DNA from: Flavobacterium paronense
GTDB lineage: Bacteria; Bacteroidota; Bacteroidia; Flavobacteriales; Flavobacteriaceae
Length of the DNA: 64,000 nucleotides
Assembly (NCBI RefSeq): GCF_030409795.1
Contig: NZ_JAUFQN010000019.1
Location: forward strand, 620,001 to 684,000
Reading direction: 5' to 3'
Positions 52,688 through 60,929 of this stretch are shown here, one piece after another (the stretch's first letter is position 1; every line of letters starts with the position of its first letter). Made by a program: the position numbers and the translations under genes. Below the pieces are notes generated by a model. That model was given only the letters and a program-made list of their open reading frames with translations. It was not told the DNA's origin and did no database searches.

Positions 52688-55600
52688 ATGAGAATGAAAA
52701 AGAGTAATCAAACATATTTGTATTTAGTTGAAATGATTAATGTAACTACCAAAAATTACATTTTTTTAGAGGCAAACCCAATCAAAGAAGAAAAAATAAA
52801 TTTAAAGAGATACTTATGTTTTCTTTTTGTATTATTGTCAAGTTCTTTTCTATTTGCCCAAACGCCAATTATATCTTACACAGGAGTTCAAAGCAGTTAT
52901 AACATCAATAATGTAATAACTCCATTAACACCTAATAATACTGGTGGATTGCCGACAGTTAGAACCAATGTTTCATCGATTGCCGGTAATGGAGTTTCTG
53001 GCTATATGGACGGAACTACAGCTTCTCCAAAATATTATAGTCCTACTGGAGTAGCTATTGCGGTATCCGGTAACATTTATGTGGCTGATAGTCAAAATCA
53101 TTGCATACGTAAAATAACGTCAACGGGATTAGTATCAACTTATGCAGGAACTGGTGTAGCTGGATTTGCTAATGGAGCTGCTAACGTTGCCCAATTTAAT
53201 GTTCCGTATGGAATAGCAGTTGATATTTCTGAAAATGTTTATGTGACTGAGGCAAATTCGTATGCTGTTCGCAAAATTTCATCAACGGGAATAGTTTCAA
53301 CACTTGCCGGAACTATTTCAACCTCAGGTTTTTTAGACGGACTTAATACAGTTGCTTTATTTTCAAGTCCTAAAAGTTTAGCAGTTGATACTTCTGGAAA
53401 CGTATATGTGGCAGATGCAACTAATAATCGTATCAGAAAAATAACTAGCTCTGGAACAGTAATTACAATAGCAGGAGACGGAACTCCTGGTTATCTTGAT
53501 GCTCAAGGGACTGCTGCAAAATTTAATAATCCGACAGGTCTAGTAGTTACTGCCTCTGGAATTATATATGTTGGTGATACTTCTAATAACCGCATCAGAG
53601 CTATATCAAACACTGGTTTAGTAACAACATTTGCTGGTAGTGGCAGTCCAGGGATAGTTAGTGGACAAGGAACAAATGCCCAATTTAATGCTCCTCGAGG
53701 ATTAGCCACTGATACAACTGGGAATTTATATGTGATTGATTACAACAATAATTGCATTCGAAAAATAAGTAATTCTGGTTTAGTTTCTACTTTATCTGGT
53801 ACTGGTACTTTTGGTTTTATAAATGGTATAGGAACTAGTGCATCATTTAAATATCCTGAAGGGATTGCAACAGATTCTTCAGGTAATATTTTAGTTGCGG
53901 ATGTTGCTAATAATTGTATACGGAAATTAACAGCTACTGGAGACACTTCTACATTTTCTGGATCTGCTGTTCGTGGTCTTGAAAATGGTCAAGGCGGAAC
54001 AATGGCAATGTTTAATAGTCCAGTTGCAGTAGCAGTTACGGCATCAGGTATAACTTATGTTATTGATGATTTTAATTCTTGTATACGAAAAGTTACTTCT
54101 GCAGGTATAGTTTCTACTTTTGCCGGTAATGCTGTTTTACCAGGATTTTTAGATGGACAAGGTACATCTGCTCAATTTAATAATCCAAAAGGAATAGCAG
54201 TTGATGCATCAGATAATATTTATATAGCTGATACTTATAATAATCGCATTCGTAAAATCACTAGTTCAGGTGTGGTAACAACAATTGCTGGAGATGGAAC
54301 TGCAGGTTATCTTGATGGCCAAGGAACTGCTGCTAAATTTAATAACCCATACAGTTTAACCATTGATAATTTCGGAAATATTTATGTAGCCGATACTAAG
54401 AATAGTCGTATTCGTAAAATAAGTAGTACAGGTTTAGTAACTACAGTAGCTGGATATATTCTTTCGGGTTATGCTGACGGAGCATCAACAGTTGCTAGAT
54501 TTAAAAATCCACAAGGAATTGCAATTGATAACACAACAGGAACTTTATATGTAGCGGATACTGGAAACCATAAAATAAGAAAAATAGCTACAGACGGAAC
54601 AGTAAGTACATTTGCAGGTAGTTATGCCGGTTATACTGATGATCAGGGAACGTTAGCCAATTTTAATACTCCTATAGGAATTACTGTTGATGCATCGAGT
54701 AACATTTATATAGGAGACTATTATAACTCAGTTATTAGAAAAATTGACAGCACGGGTTTAGTTAGCACTTATGCTGGAAATGGATCAAGTCAATTTGTAG
54801 ATGGGATAGGCAATGTTGCATCATTTTATTTTCCTGTTGGTGTAACTACAGATGCTTATGGTAATGTTTTTGTTGCAGATTCCTATACTCAGCGTATTCG
54901 TAAAATAATATCATTAGTGCCATACACAATTACACCAGCTTTGCCAATAGGTATTAATTTTAATGCAAATACCGGGGTTTTGTCAGGTACTCCAACTGAA
55001 ATAAAAGCTACTACAACTTACACCATTGGTGCTTCAAATTACAGTGGAACTGCTACAACAACTATCAGTTTTGCTACAGGAAATTCGATAGCGCCAACAG
55101 CACCGACTGCATCATCTCAAACATTTTGTACCTCGGCTACAGTTGCTAATTTAGTAGCTACAGGAACATCATTACAATGGTATTCAGTAGCAACAGGAGG
55201 AACAGTTTTAGCATCTACTACGGCATTAGTTAGCGGAAACTATTATGTATCACAAACCGTTAATTTAATAGAAAGTCCTAGAACAGCAGTTGCAGTAACG
55301 ATAAACACAACGGCAGCACCAACCGCATCATCTCAGGCATTTTGTACTTCAGCTACAGTTGCTAATTTAATAGCTACAGGAACATCATTACAATGGTATT
55401 CAGCAGCAACAGGCGGAACAGCATTAGCATCAACTACGGCATTAGTTACCGGAAACTATTATGTATCACAAACGGTAAATTCATGTCAGAGTTTACGAAC
55501 TGCAGTTACAGTAACGATAAACACAACGGCAGCACCAACAGCATCGGCTCAGGCATTTTGTACTTCAGCTACAGTTGCTAATTTAATAGCTGCAGGAACA

Positions 55601-58600
55601 TCATTACAATGGTATTCAGCAGCAACAGGCGGAACAGCATTAGCATCAACTACGGCATTAGTTACCGGAAACTATTATGTATCACAAACGGTAAATTCAT
55701 GTCAGAGTATACGAACAGCAGTTGCAGTAACGATAAACACAACGGCATCACCAACCGCATCATCTCAGGCATTTTGTACTTCAGCTACAGTTGCTAATTT
55801 AATAGCTACAGGAACATCATTACAATGGTATTCAGCAGCAACAGGCGGAACAGCTTTAGCATCAACTACGGCATTAGTTACCGGAAACTATTATGTATCA
55901 CAAACAGTAAATTCATGTCAGAGTTTACGAACAGCAGTTGCAGTAACGATAAACACAACGGCAGCACCAACAGCATCGGCTCAGGCATTTTGTACTTCAG
56001 CTACAGTTGCTAATTTAATAGCTGCAGGAACATCATTACAATGGTATTCAGCAGCAACAGGCGGAACAGCATTAGCATCAACTACGGCATTAGTTACCGG
56101 AAACTATTATGTATCACAAACGGTAAATTCATGTCAGAGTTTACGAACTGCAGTTGCAGTAACGATAAACACAACAGCTTCACCAACAGCATTGGCTCAA
56201 ACTTTCAACAATTCAGCTACAGTTGCTAATTTAGTAGCTTCAGGAACATTATTACAATGGTATTCAGTAGCAACAGGCGGAACAGCATTATCATCAACTA
56301 CAGCATTAGTTACCGGAAACTATTATGTATCACAGACAGTAAATTCATGTGAGAGTGGACGCACATCAGTTGCAGTTACTATAAATTTAGCGCCAACAGC
56401 ACCGACTGCATCATCTCAAACATTTTGTACCTCGGCTACAGTTGCTAATTTAGTAGCTACAGGAACATCATTGCAGTGGTATTCAGTAGCAACAGGCGGA
56501 ACAGCATTATCATCAACTACAGCATTAGTTAGCGGAAACTATTATGTATCACAAACCGTTAATTTAATAGAAAGTCCTAGAACAGCAGTTGCAGTAACGA
56601 TAAACACAACGGCATCACCAACCGCATCATCTCAGGCATTTTGTACTTCAGCTACAGTTGCTAATTTAGTAGCTACAGGAACATCATTACAATGGTATTC
56701 AGCAGCAACAGGCGGAACAGCATTAGCGTCAACTACGGCATTAGTTACCGGAAACTATTATGTATCACAAACGGTAAATTCATGTCAGAGTTTACGAACA
56801 GTAGTTACAGTAACGATAAACACAACGGCAGCACCAATCGCATTATCTCAGGCATTTTGTACTTCAGCTACAGTTGCTAATTTAGTAGCTACAGGAACAT
56901 CATTACAATGGTATTCAGCAGCAACAGGCGGAACAGCATTAGCATCAACTACGGCATTAGTTACAGGAAACTATTATGTATCACAAACAGTAAATTCATG
57001 TCAGAGTTTACGAACAGCAGTTGCAGTAACGATAAACACAACAGAAGCACCAACCGCATCATCTCAGGCATTTTGTACTTCAGCTACAGTTGCTAATTTA
57101 ATAGCTGCAGGAACATCATTACAATGGTATTCAGCAGCAACAGGCGGAACAGCATTAGCATCAACTACGGCATTAGTTACCGGAAACTATTATGTATCAC
57201 AAACGGTAAATTCATGTCAGAGTATACGAACTGCAGTTACAGTAACGATAAACACAACGGCAGCACCAACAGCATCGGCTCAAACTTTCAACAATTCAGC
57301 TACAGTTGCTAATTTAGTAGCTACAGGAACATTATTACAATGGTATTCAGTAGCAACAGGCGGAACAGCATTATCATCAACTACAGCATTAGTTACCGGA
57401 AACTATTATGTATCACAAACAGTAAATTCATGTGAGAGTGGACGCACATCAGTTGCAGTTACTATAAATTTAGCGCCAACAGCACCAACAGCATCCTCTC
57501 AAACCTTTTGTGCTTTAGCTACAGTTGCTAATTTAGTAGCTACAGGAACATCATTGCAGTGGTATTCAGTAGCAACAGGCGGAACAGTTTTAGCATCTAG
57601 TACGGCATTAGTTACTGGAAACTATTATGTATCACAAACCGTTAATTTAATAGAAAGTCCTAGAACAGCAGTTGCAGTATCGATAAACACAACGGCAGCA
57701 CCAACCGCATCATCTCAGGCATTTTGTACTTCGGCTACAGTTGCTAATTTAGTAGCTGCAGGAACGTCATTACAATGGTATTTAGTAGCAACAGGCGGAA
57801 CAGTTTTAGCATCTACTACGGCATTAGTTACCGGAAACTATTATGTATCACAAACAGTAAATTCATGTCAGAGTTTACGAACAGCAGTTGCAGTAACGAT
57901 AAACACAACAACTTCACCAACAGCATCGGCTCAAACTTTCAACAATTCAGCTACAGTTGCTAATTTAGTAGCTACAGGAACATTATTACAATGGTATTCA
58001 GTAGCAACAGGCGGAACAGCATTATCATCAACTACGGCATTAGTTACCGGAAACTATTATGTATCACAAACAGTAAATTCATGTGAGAGTGGACGCACAT
58101 CAGTTGCAGTTACTATAAATTTAGCGCCAACAGCACCGACTGCATCCTCTCAAACCTTTTGTGCTTTAGCTACAGTTGCTAATTTAGTAGCTACAGGAAC
58201 ATCATTGCAGTGGTATTCAGTAGCAACAGGAGGAACAGTTTTAGCATCAACTACGACATTAGTTAGCGGAAACTATTATGTATCACAAACCGTTAATTTA
58301 ATAGAAAGTCCTAGAACAGCAGTTGCAGTAACGGTAAACACAACGGCAGCACCAACCGCATCATCTCAGGCATTTTGTACTTCAGCTACAGTTGCTAATT
58401 TAGTAGCTTCAGGAACATCATTACAATGGTATTCAGCAGGAACAGGCGGAACAGCATTATCATCAACTACGGCATTAGTTACAGGAAACTATTATGTATC
58501 ACAAACGGTAAATTCATGTCAGAGTTTACGAACTGCAGTTACAGTAACGATAAACACAACGGCAGCACCAATCGCATCATCTCAGGCATTTTGTACTTCA

Positions 58601-59992
58601 GCTACAGTTGCTAATTTAGTAGCTACAGGAACATCATTACAATGGTATTCAGCAGCAACAGGCGGAACAGCATTAGCATCAACTACGGCATTAGTTACCG
58701 GAAACTATTATGTATCACAAACGGTAAATTCATGTCAGAGTTTACGAACAGTAGTTACAGTAACGATAAACACAACGGCAGCACCAATCGCATTATCTCA
58801 GGCATTTTGTACTTCAGCTACAGTTGCTAATTTAGTAGCTACAGGAACATCATTACAATGGTATTCAGCAGCAACAGGCGGAACAGCATTAGCATCAACT
58901 ACGGCATTAGTTACCGGAAACTATTATGTATCACAAACAGTAAATTCATGTCAGAGTTTACGAACAGCAGTTGCAGTAACGATAAACACAACAGCTTCAC
59001 CAACAGCATCGGCTCAAACTTTCAACAATTCAGCTACAGTTGCTAATTTAGTAGCTATAGGAACATCATTGCAGTGGTATTCAGCAGCAACAAGCGGAAC
59101 AGCATTAGCATCAACTACGGCATTAGTTACCGGAAACTATTATGTATCACAGACAGTAAATTCATGTGAGAGTAGACGAATAGCAGTTGCGGTTACTATA
59201 AACCTTGCGCCAACAGCATCATCTCAAACCTTTTGTACTTCGGCTACAGTTGCTAATTTAGTAGCTACAGGAGCGTCATTACAATGGTATTCAGTAGCAA
59301 CAGGAGGAGCCTCATTAGCATCTACTACAGCATTAGTTACCGGAAACTATTATGTATCACAAACCGTTAATTTAATAGAAAGTCCTAGAACAGCAGTTGT
59401 AGTAAAGGTGTTTGGAGCACCAATTGCTAAAGCAATTAGTTCAACTACTTCTTCAGGATCAGCAAGATCTCCAATTTGTATTCAAGATATTAAAGTCTTA
59501 AATGTTAAATCTGGTTATTCGGCCACTACTATTCAATGGGAAAGTGCTGTGGTAAATCTTACGTCAAATACTGCTCCAGCATCTTCAGCTTATACTACAA
59601 TAGTTGGCGCAACTGGTCCAAGTTATACAGTTACAAATGCTGTTGCTGGGAAAAATTATTTTAGAGCAAAATTTATTAACGGTGATTGTGCTGATACCGC
59701 ATTATATAGTACAGCTGTAGTATATTATAAAGACTGCGCAGTTGCAAAACTTTCTGTAAAAGGTTATCCAAATCCTTTCAATGAAAATTTCAATATAAGT
59801 TTAAGTACACCAAATGAAGAAAAAATAGGCTTATCAGTCTATGATATGACTGGAAAATTAATAGAGCAACAAGAAGTGAGTGTAAGTGATTTTTCTGAAA
59901 TGAAATTTGGAGACCGTTACCCTTCTGGAATATACAACGTTGTTGTAAGTCAAGGAGATGAAATTAAAACCACACGAGTAATAAAAAAGTAG
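52688..59992 (+). CDS. Giant NHL-repeat and Ig-like-repeat surface protein with T9SS type A sorting domain
   Basis: A 2434-residue protein from ATG 52688; the in-frame TTG at 52676 is less likely. An unusually long N-terminal stretch of ~40 residues precedes the signal peptide core (RYLCFLFVLLSSSFLFAQ). Parts in order: 12 NHL repeats (about 100-742; pattern NPxGIAVDxxGNIYVADxxNxRIRKI), one putative Ig domain (ITPALPIGINFNANTGVLSG), 20 tandem Ig-like repeats of 72 residues (about 802-2240), a linker domain with paired Cys, and a type A C-terminal domain (YPNPFNENFNISLS...GIYNVVVSQGDEIKTTRVIKK) for T9SS export. It is probably a surface-displayed or released binding protein with a propeller head on an Ig stalk. 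No PorP gene is adjacent, unlike the type B cargo. A strong hairpin terminator follows. Confidence 0.92.
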   Translation: MRMKKSNQTYLYLVEMINVTTKNYIFLEANPIKEEKINLKRYLCFLFVLLSSSFLFAQTPIISYTGVQSSYNINNVITPLTPNNTGGLPTVRTNVSSIAGNGVSGYMDGTTASPKYYSPTGVAIAVSGNIYVADSQNHCIRKITSTGLVSTYAGTGVAGFANGAANVAQFNVPYGIAVDISENVYVTEANSYAVRKISSTGIVSTLAGTISTSGFLDGLNTVALFSSPKSLAVDTSGNVYVADATNNRIRKITSSGTVITIAGDGTPGYLDAQGTAAKFNNPTGLVVTASGIIYVGDTSNNRIRAISNTGLVTTFAGSGSPGIVSGQGTNAQFNAPRGLATDTTGNLYVIDYNNNCIRKISNSGLVSTLSGTGTFGFINGIGTSASFKYPEGIATDSSGNILVADVANNCIRKLTATGDTSTFSGSAVRGLENGQGGTMAMFNSPVAVAVTASGITYVIDDFNSCIRKVTSAGIVSTFAGNAVLPGFLDGQGTSAQFNNPKGIAVDASDNIYIADTYNNRIRKITSSGVVTTIAGDGTAGYLDGQGTAAKFNNPYSLTIDNFGNIYVADTKNSRIRKISSTGLVTTVAGYILSGYADGASTVARFKNPQGIAIDNTTGTLYVADTGNHKIRKIATDGTVSTFAGSYAGYTDDQGTLANFNTPIGITVDASSNIYIGDYYNSVIRKIDSTGLVSTYAGNGSSQFVDGIGNVASFYFPVGVTTDAYGNVFVADSYTQRIRKIISLVPYTITPALPIGINFNANTGVLSGTPTEIKATTTYTIGASNYSGTATTTISFATGNSIAPTAPTASSQTFCTSATVANLVATGTSLQWYSVATGGTVLASTTALVSGNYYVSQTVNLIESPRTAVAVTINTTAAPTASSQAFCTSATVANLIATGTSLQWYSAATGGTALASTTALVTGNYYVSQTVNSCQSLRTAVTVTINTTAAPTASAQAFCTSATVANLIAAGTSLQWYSAATGGTALASTTALVTGNYYVSQTVNSCQSIRTAVAVTINTTASPTASSQAFCTSATVANLIATGTSLQWYSAATGGTALASTTALVTGNYYVSQTVNSCQSLRTAVAVTINTTAAPTASAQAFCTSATVANLIAAGTSLQWYSAATGGTALASTTALVTGNYYVSQTVNSCQSLRTAVAVTINTTASPTALAQTFNNSATVANLVASGTLLQWYSVATGGTALSSTTALVTGNYYVSQTVNSCESGRTSVAVTINLAPTAPTASSQTFCTSATVANLVATGTSLQWYSVATGGTALSSTTALVSGNYYVSQTVNLIESPRTAVAVTINTTASPTASSQAFCTSATVANLVATGTSLQWYSAATGGTALASTTALVTGNYYVSQTVNSCQSLRTVVTVTINTTAAPIALSQAFCTSATVANLVATGTSLQWYSAATGGTALASTTALVTGNYYVSQTVNSCQSLRTAVAVTINTTEAPTASSQAFCTSATVANLIAAGTSLQWYSAATGGTALASTTALVTGNYYVSQTVNSCQSIRTAVTVTINTTAAPTASAQTFNNSATVANLVATGTLLQWYSVATGGTALSSTTALVTGNYYVSQTVNSCESGRTSVAVTINLAPTAPTASSQTFCALATVANLVATGTSLQWYSVATGGTVLASSTALVTGNYYVSQTVNLIESPRTAVAVSINTTAAPTASSQAFCTSATVANLVAAGTSLQWYLVATGGTVLASTTALVTGNYYVSQTVNSCQSLRTAVAVTINTTTSPTASAQTFNNSATVANLVATGTLLQWYSVATGGTALSSTTALVTGNYYVSQTVNSCESGRTSVAVTINLAPTAPTASSQTFCALATVANLVATGTSLQWYSVATGGTVLASTTTLVSGNYYVSQTVNLIESPRTAVAVTVNTTAAPTASSQAFCTSATVANLVASGTSLQWYSAGTGGTALSSTTALVTGNYYVSQTVNSCQSLRTAVTVTINTTAAPIASSQAFCTSATVANLVATGTSLQWYSAATGGTALASTTALVTGNYYVSQTVNSCQSLRTVVTVTINTTAAPIALSQAFCTSATVANLVATGTSLQWYSAATGGTALASTTALVTGNYYVSQTVNSCQSLRTAVAVTINTTASPTASAQTFNNSATVANLVAIGTSLQWYSAATSGTALASTTALVTGNYYVSQTVNSCESRRIAVAVTINLAPTASSQTFCTSATVANLVATGASLQWYSVATGGASLASTTALVTGNYYVSQTVNLIESPRTAVVVKVFGAPIAKAISSTTSSGSARSPICIQDIKVLNVKSGYSATTIQWESAVVNLTSNTAPASSAYTTIVGATGPSYTVTNAVAGKNYFRAKFINGDCADTALYSTAVVYYKDCAVAKLSVKGYPNPFNENFNISLSTPNEEKIGLSVYDMTGKLIEQQEVSVSDFSEMKFGDRYPSGIYNVVVSQGDEIKTTRVIKK
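52985..54915 (+). repeat. Twelve NHL beta-propeller blades
   Basis: Twelve successive copies of a 52-56-residue unit with GxxDGxGTxAxFxxPxGIAVDxxGNIYVADxxNxRIRKIxxxGxVxTxAG. The DNA of these units is well diverged, unlike the Ig array, so they are older. Twelve blades would fit two six-bladed propellers. Confidence 0.9.
55092..59409 (+). repeat. Twenty tandem ~216-bp units encoding 72-residue Ig-like domains
   Basis: Period 216 bp (219 where an extra AP-type codon occurs). Each unit has ATVANLVATGTSLQWYS and TTALVTGNYYVSQTVN. Three types recur by their end sequence: P (NLIESP), Q (NSCQS) and G (NSCES). The order is P Q Q Q Q G, P Q Q Q G, P Q G, P Q Q Q G, P. The DNA is nearly identical among Q units. 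Confidence 0.95.
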
Positions 59993-60010
59993 TAATTGCT
60001 TAAAAGCCTT

Positions 60011-60056
60011 TAAATAGTGAAGCCCTTCAATTTGTTTTGAAGGGCTTTACTATTTA
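60011..60056 (+). terminator. Strong 20-bp hairpin terminator after the NHL/Ig gene
   Basis: Arms 60011-60030 and 60037-60056 pair over 20 bases with a single G-T wobble, around a 6-base loop; the core is AAGCCCTTCAA/TTGAAGGGCTT. It starts 18 bp after the stop codon. Confidence 0.88.
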
Positions 60057-60392
60057 TAAAATTAAAAAATTTAATATTTATAAACTCAAATTAGGAACTA
60101 TTTTAGTTTTAGGGATACTTATATTATATTTTTAGTAGTTTTTTTTTCTTTAAATTATATTTTAAACAAAATTGTGCACTTTATCGATTAAATAAACTCA
60201 TTCGTAGAAAAGTTTGGTTTTTTTTAACATTCATTATTTTTTCTATATACTTTTATCATCCCAAGTAAAATCTATCATTTATTATTCTAGATAAAAATAA
60301 AAATAAATCTTGAATTCTAACTTAAATGCTTGCCCCAAAAATACGCAAACAGACCTATTCGTGAAGTGGTATTAATTTAATACCTATTCATT
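60057..60392. other. AT-rich intergenic leader upstream of the 60.4-kb gene pair
   Basis: About 335 bp with no gene. It contains ATCGATTAAAT (60183-60193), the same 11 bases as in the leader of the NHL/Ig gene, and a palindrome next to the start codon. No perfect TAnnTTTG element is seen. Confidence 0.45.
60368..60384 (+). promoter_or_regulatory. Palindrome next to the start of the 175-residue protein gene
   Basis: GGTATTA (60368-60374), ATT, TAATACC (60378-60384): 7-bp arms with a 3-base centre, ending 8 bases before ATG 60393. Position suggests an operator or an RNA hairpin at the ribosome-binding region. Function is inference. Confidence 0.4.
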
Positions 60393-60920
60393 ATGAAAAA
60401 CAGTACTTTATTGAATTTTATTGAATGTGTTAACATTCAAGGTTACAAGTTACTCGCAGAAGAGAGTAGCTTTAGAAAGGATTTTACCCAAGTGGATTAT
60501 TCACAAAATGTTAAAAATCCTATCGAAAGAATTTCAGAAAAGAAAAGTAGTATTCCAAGTTATCTTTTACTTGTTTTACTTTTTCTATTTACAAACTTTT
60601 TATTTGCTCAACAGCCAGCATGTAATTTAAATGGTGTTTTAGAAGCCAAAAGACTTAGAGACGGAGGTCAAAATTTCGTCATTAATTCGGAGGTTTATAA
60701 AGCCCTTCCCGGTACTGTTTACAGATGGGAATTTAAATCAAACAATTCAGCGGCGAGTTTTGTTACTCAAAATGGATTACCAACAATGACCATAAATCCA
60801 GGTAACAAAAACGGCGAATTCAACATCAAGTTAACTGTCATTAACCCACCTGAATCAAGAACTTCTTCCAGTAAGACATGTTCTTGTACAAAATCAGTTT
60901 CCATAGGTAAAATTTTATAA
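60393..60920 (+). CDS. Secreted 175-residue protein similar to the N-terminal domain of the next adhesin
   Basis: The protein starts MKNSTLLNFIECVN, has ~50 residues of polar leader, then a hydrophobic signal (YLLLVLLFLFTNFLFAQQ). The mature part of about 100 residues begins ACNLNGVLEAKRL and ends CSCTKSVSIGKIL. It aligns by eye with the first mature domain of the following adhesin: CNL-G-LE, YRWEFKSNNSAAS versus FVYSFPTNTSGAS, GEFNIKLTVINP versus PEFNLQLIVTN, and CSCTKSVSIGK versus CECSKSVSISK. Both also start MKNSTL. There is no C-terminal T9SS domain, so it is likely periplasmic or exported by another route. I recognise no named family. The stop lies 9 bp before the adhesin ATG, so they are co-transcribed. 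Confidence 0.75.
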   Translation: MKNSTLLNFIECVNIQGYKLLAEESSFRKDFTQVDYSQNVKNPIERISEKKSSIPSYLLLVLLFLFTNFLFAQQPACNLNGVLEAKRLRDGGQNFVINSEVYKALPGTVYRWEFKSNNSAASFVTQNGLPTMTINPGNKNGEFNIKLTVINPPESRTSSSKTCSCTKSVSIGKIL

Positions 60921-60929
60921 AAACAACAC

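Noticed and set aside
55393..59046. Repeated 62-residue plus-strand frames inside the 216-bp array
   Set aside because: Shadow frames of the tandem repeats in the NHL/Ig gene.
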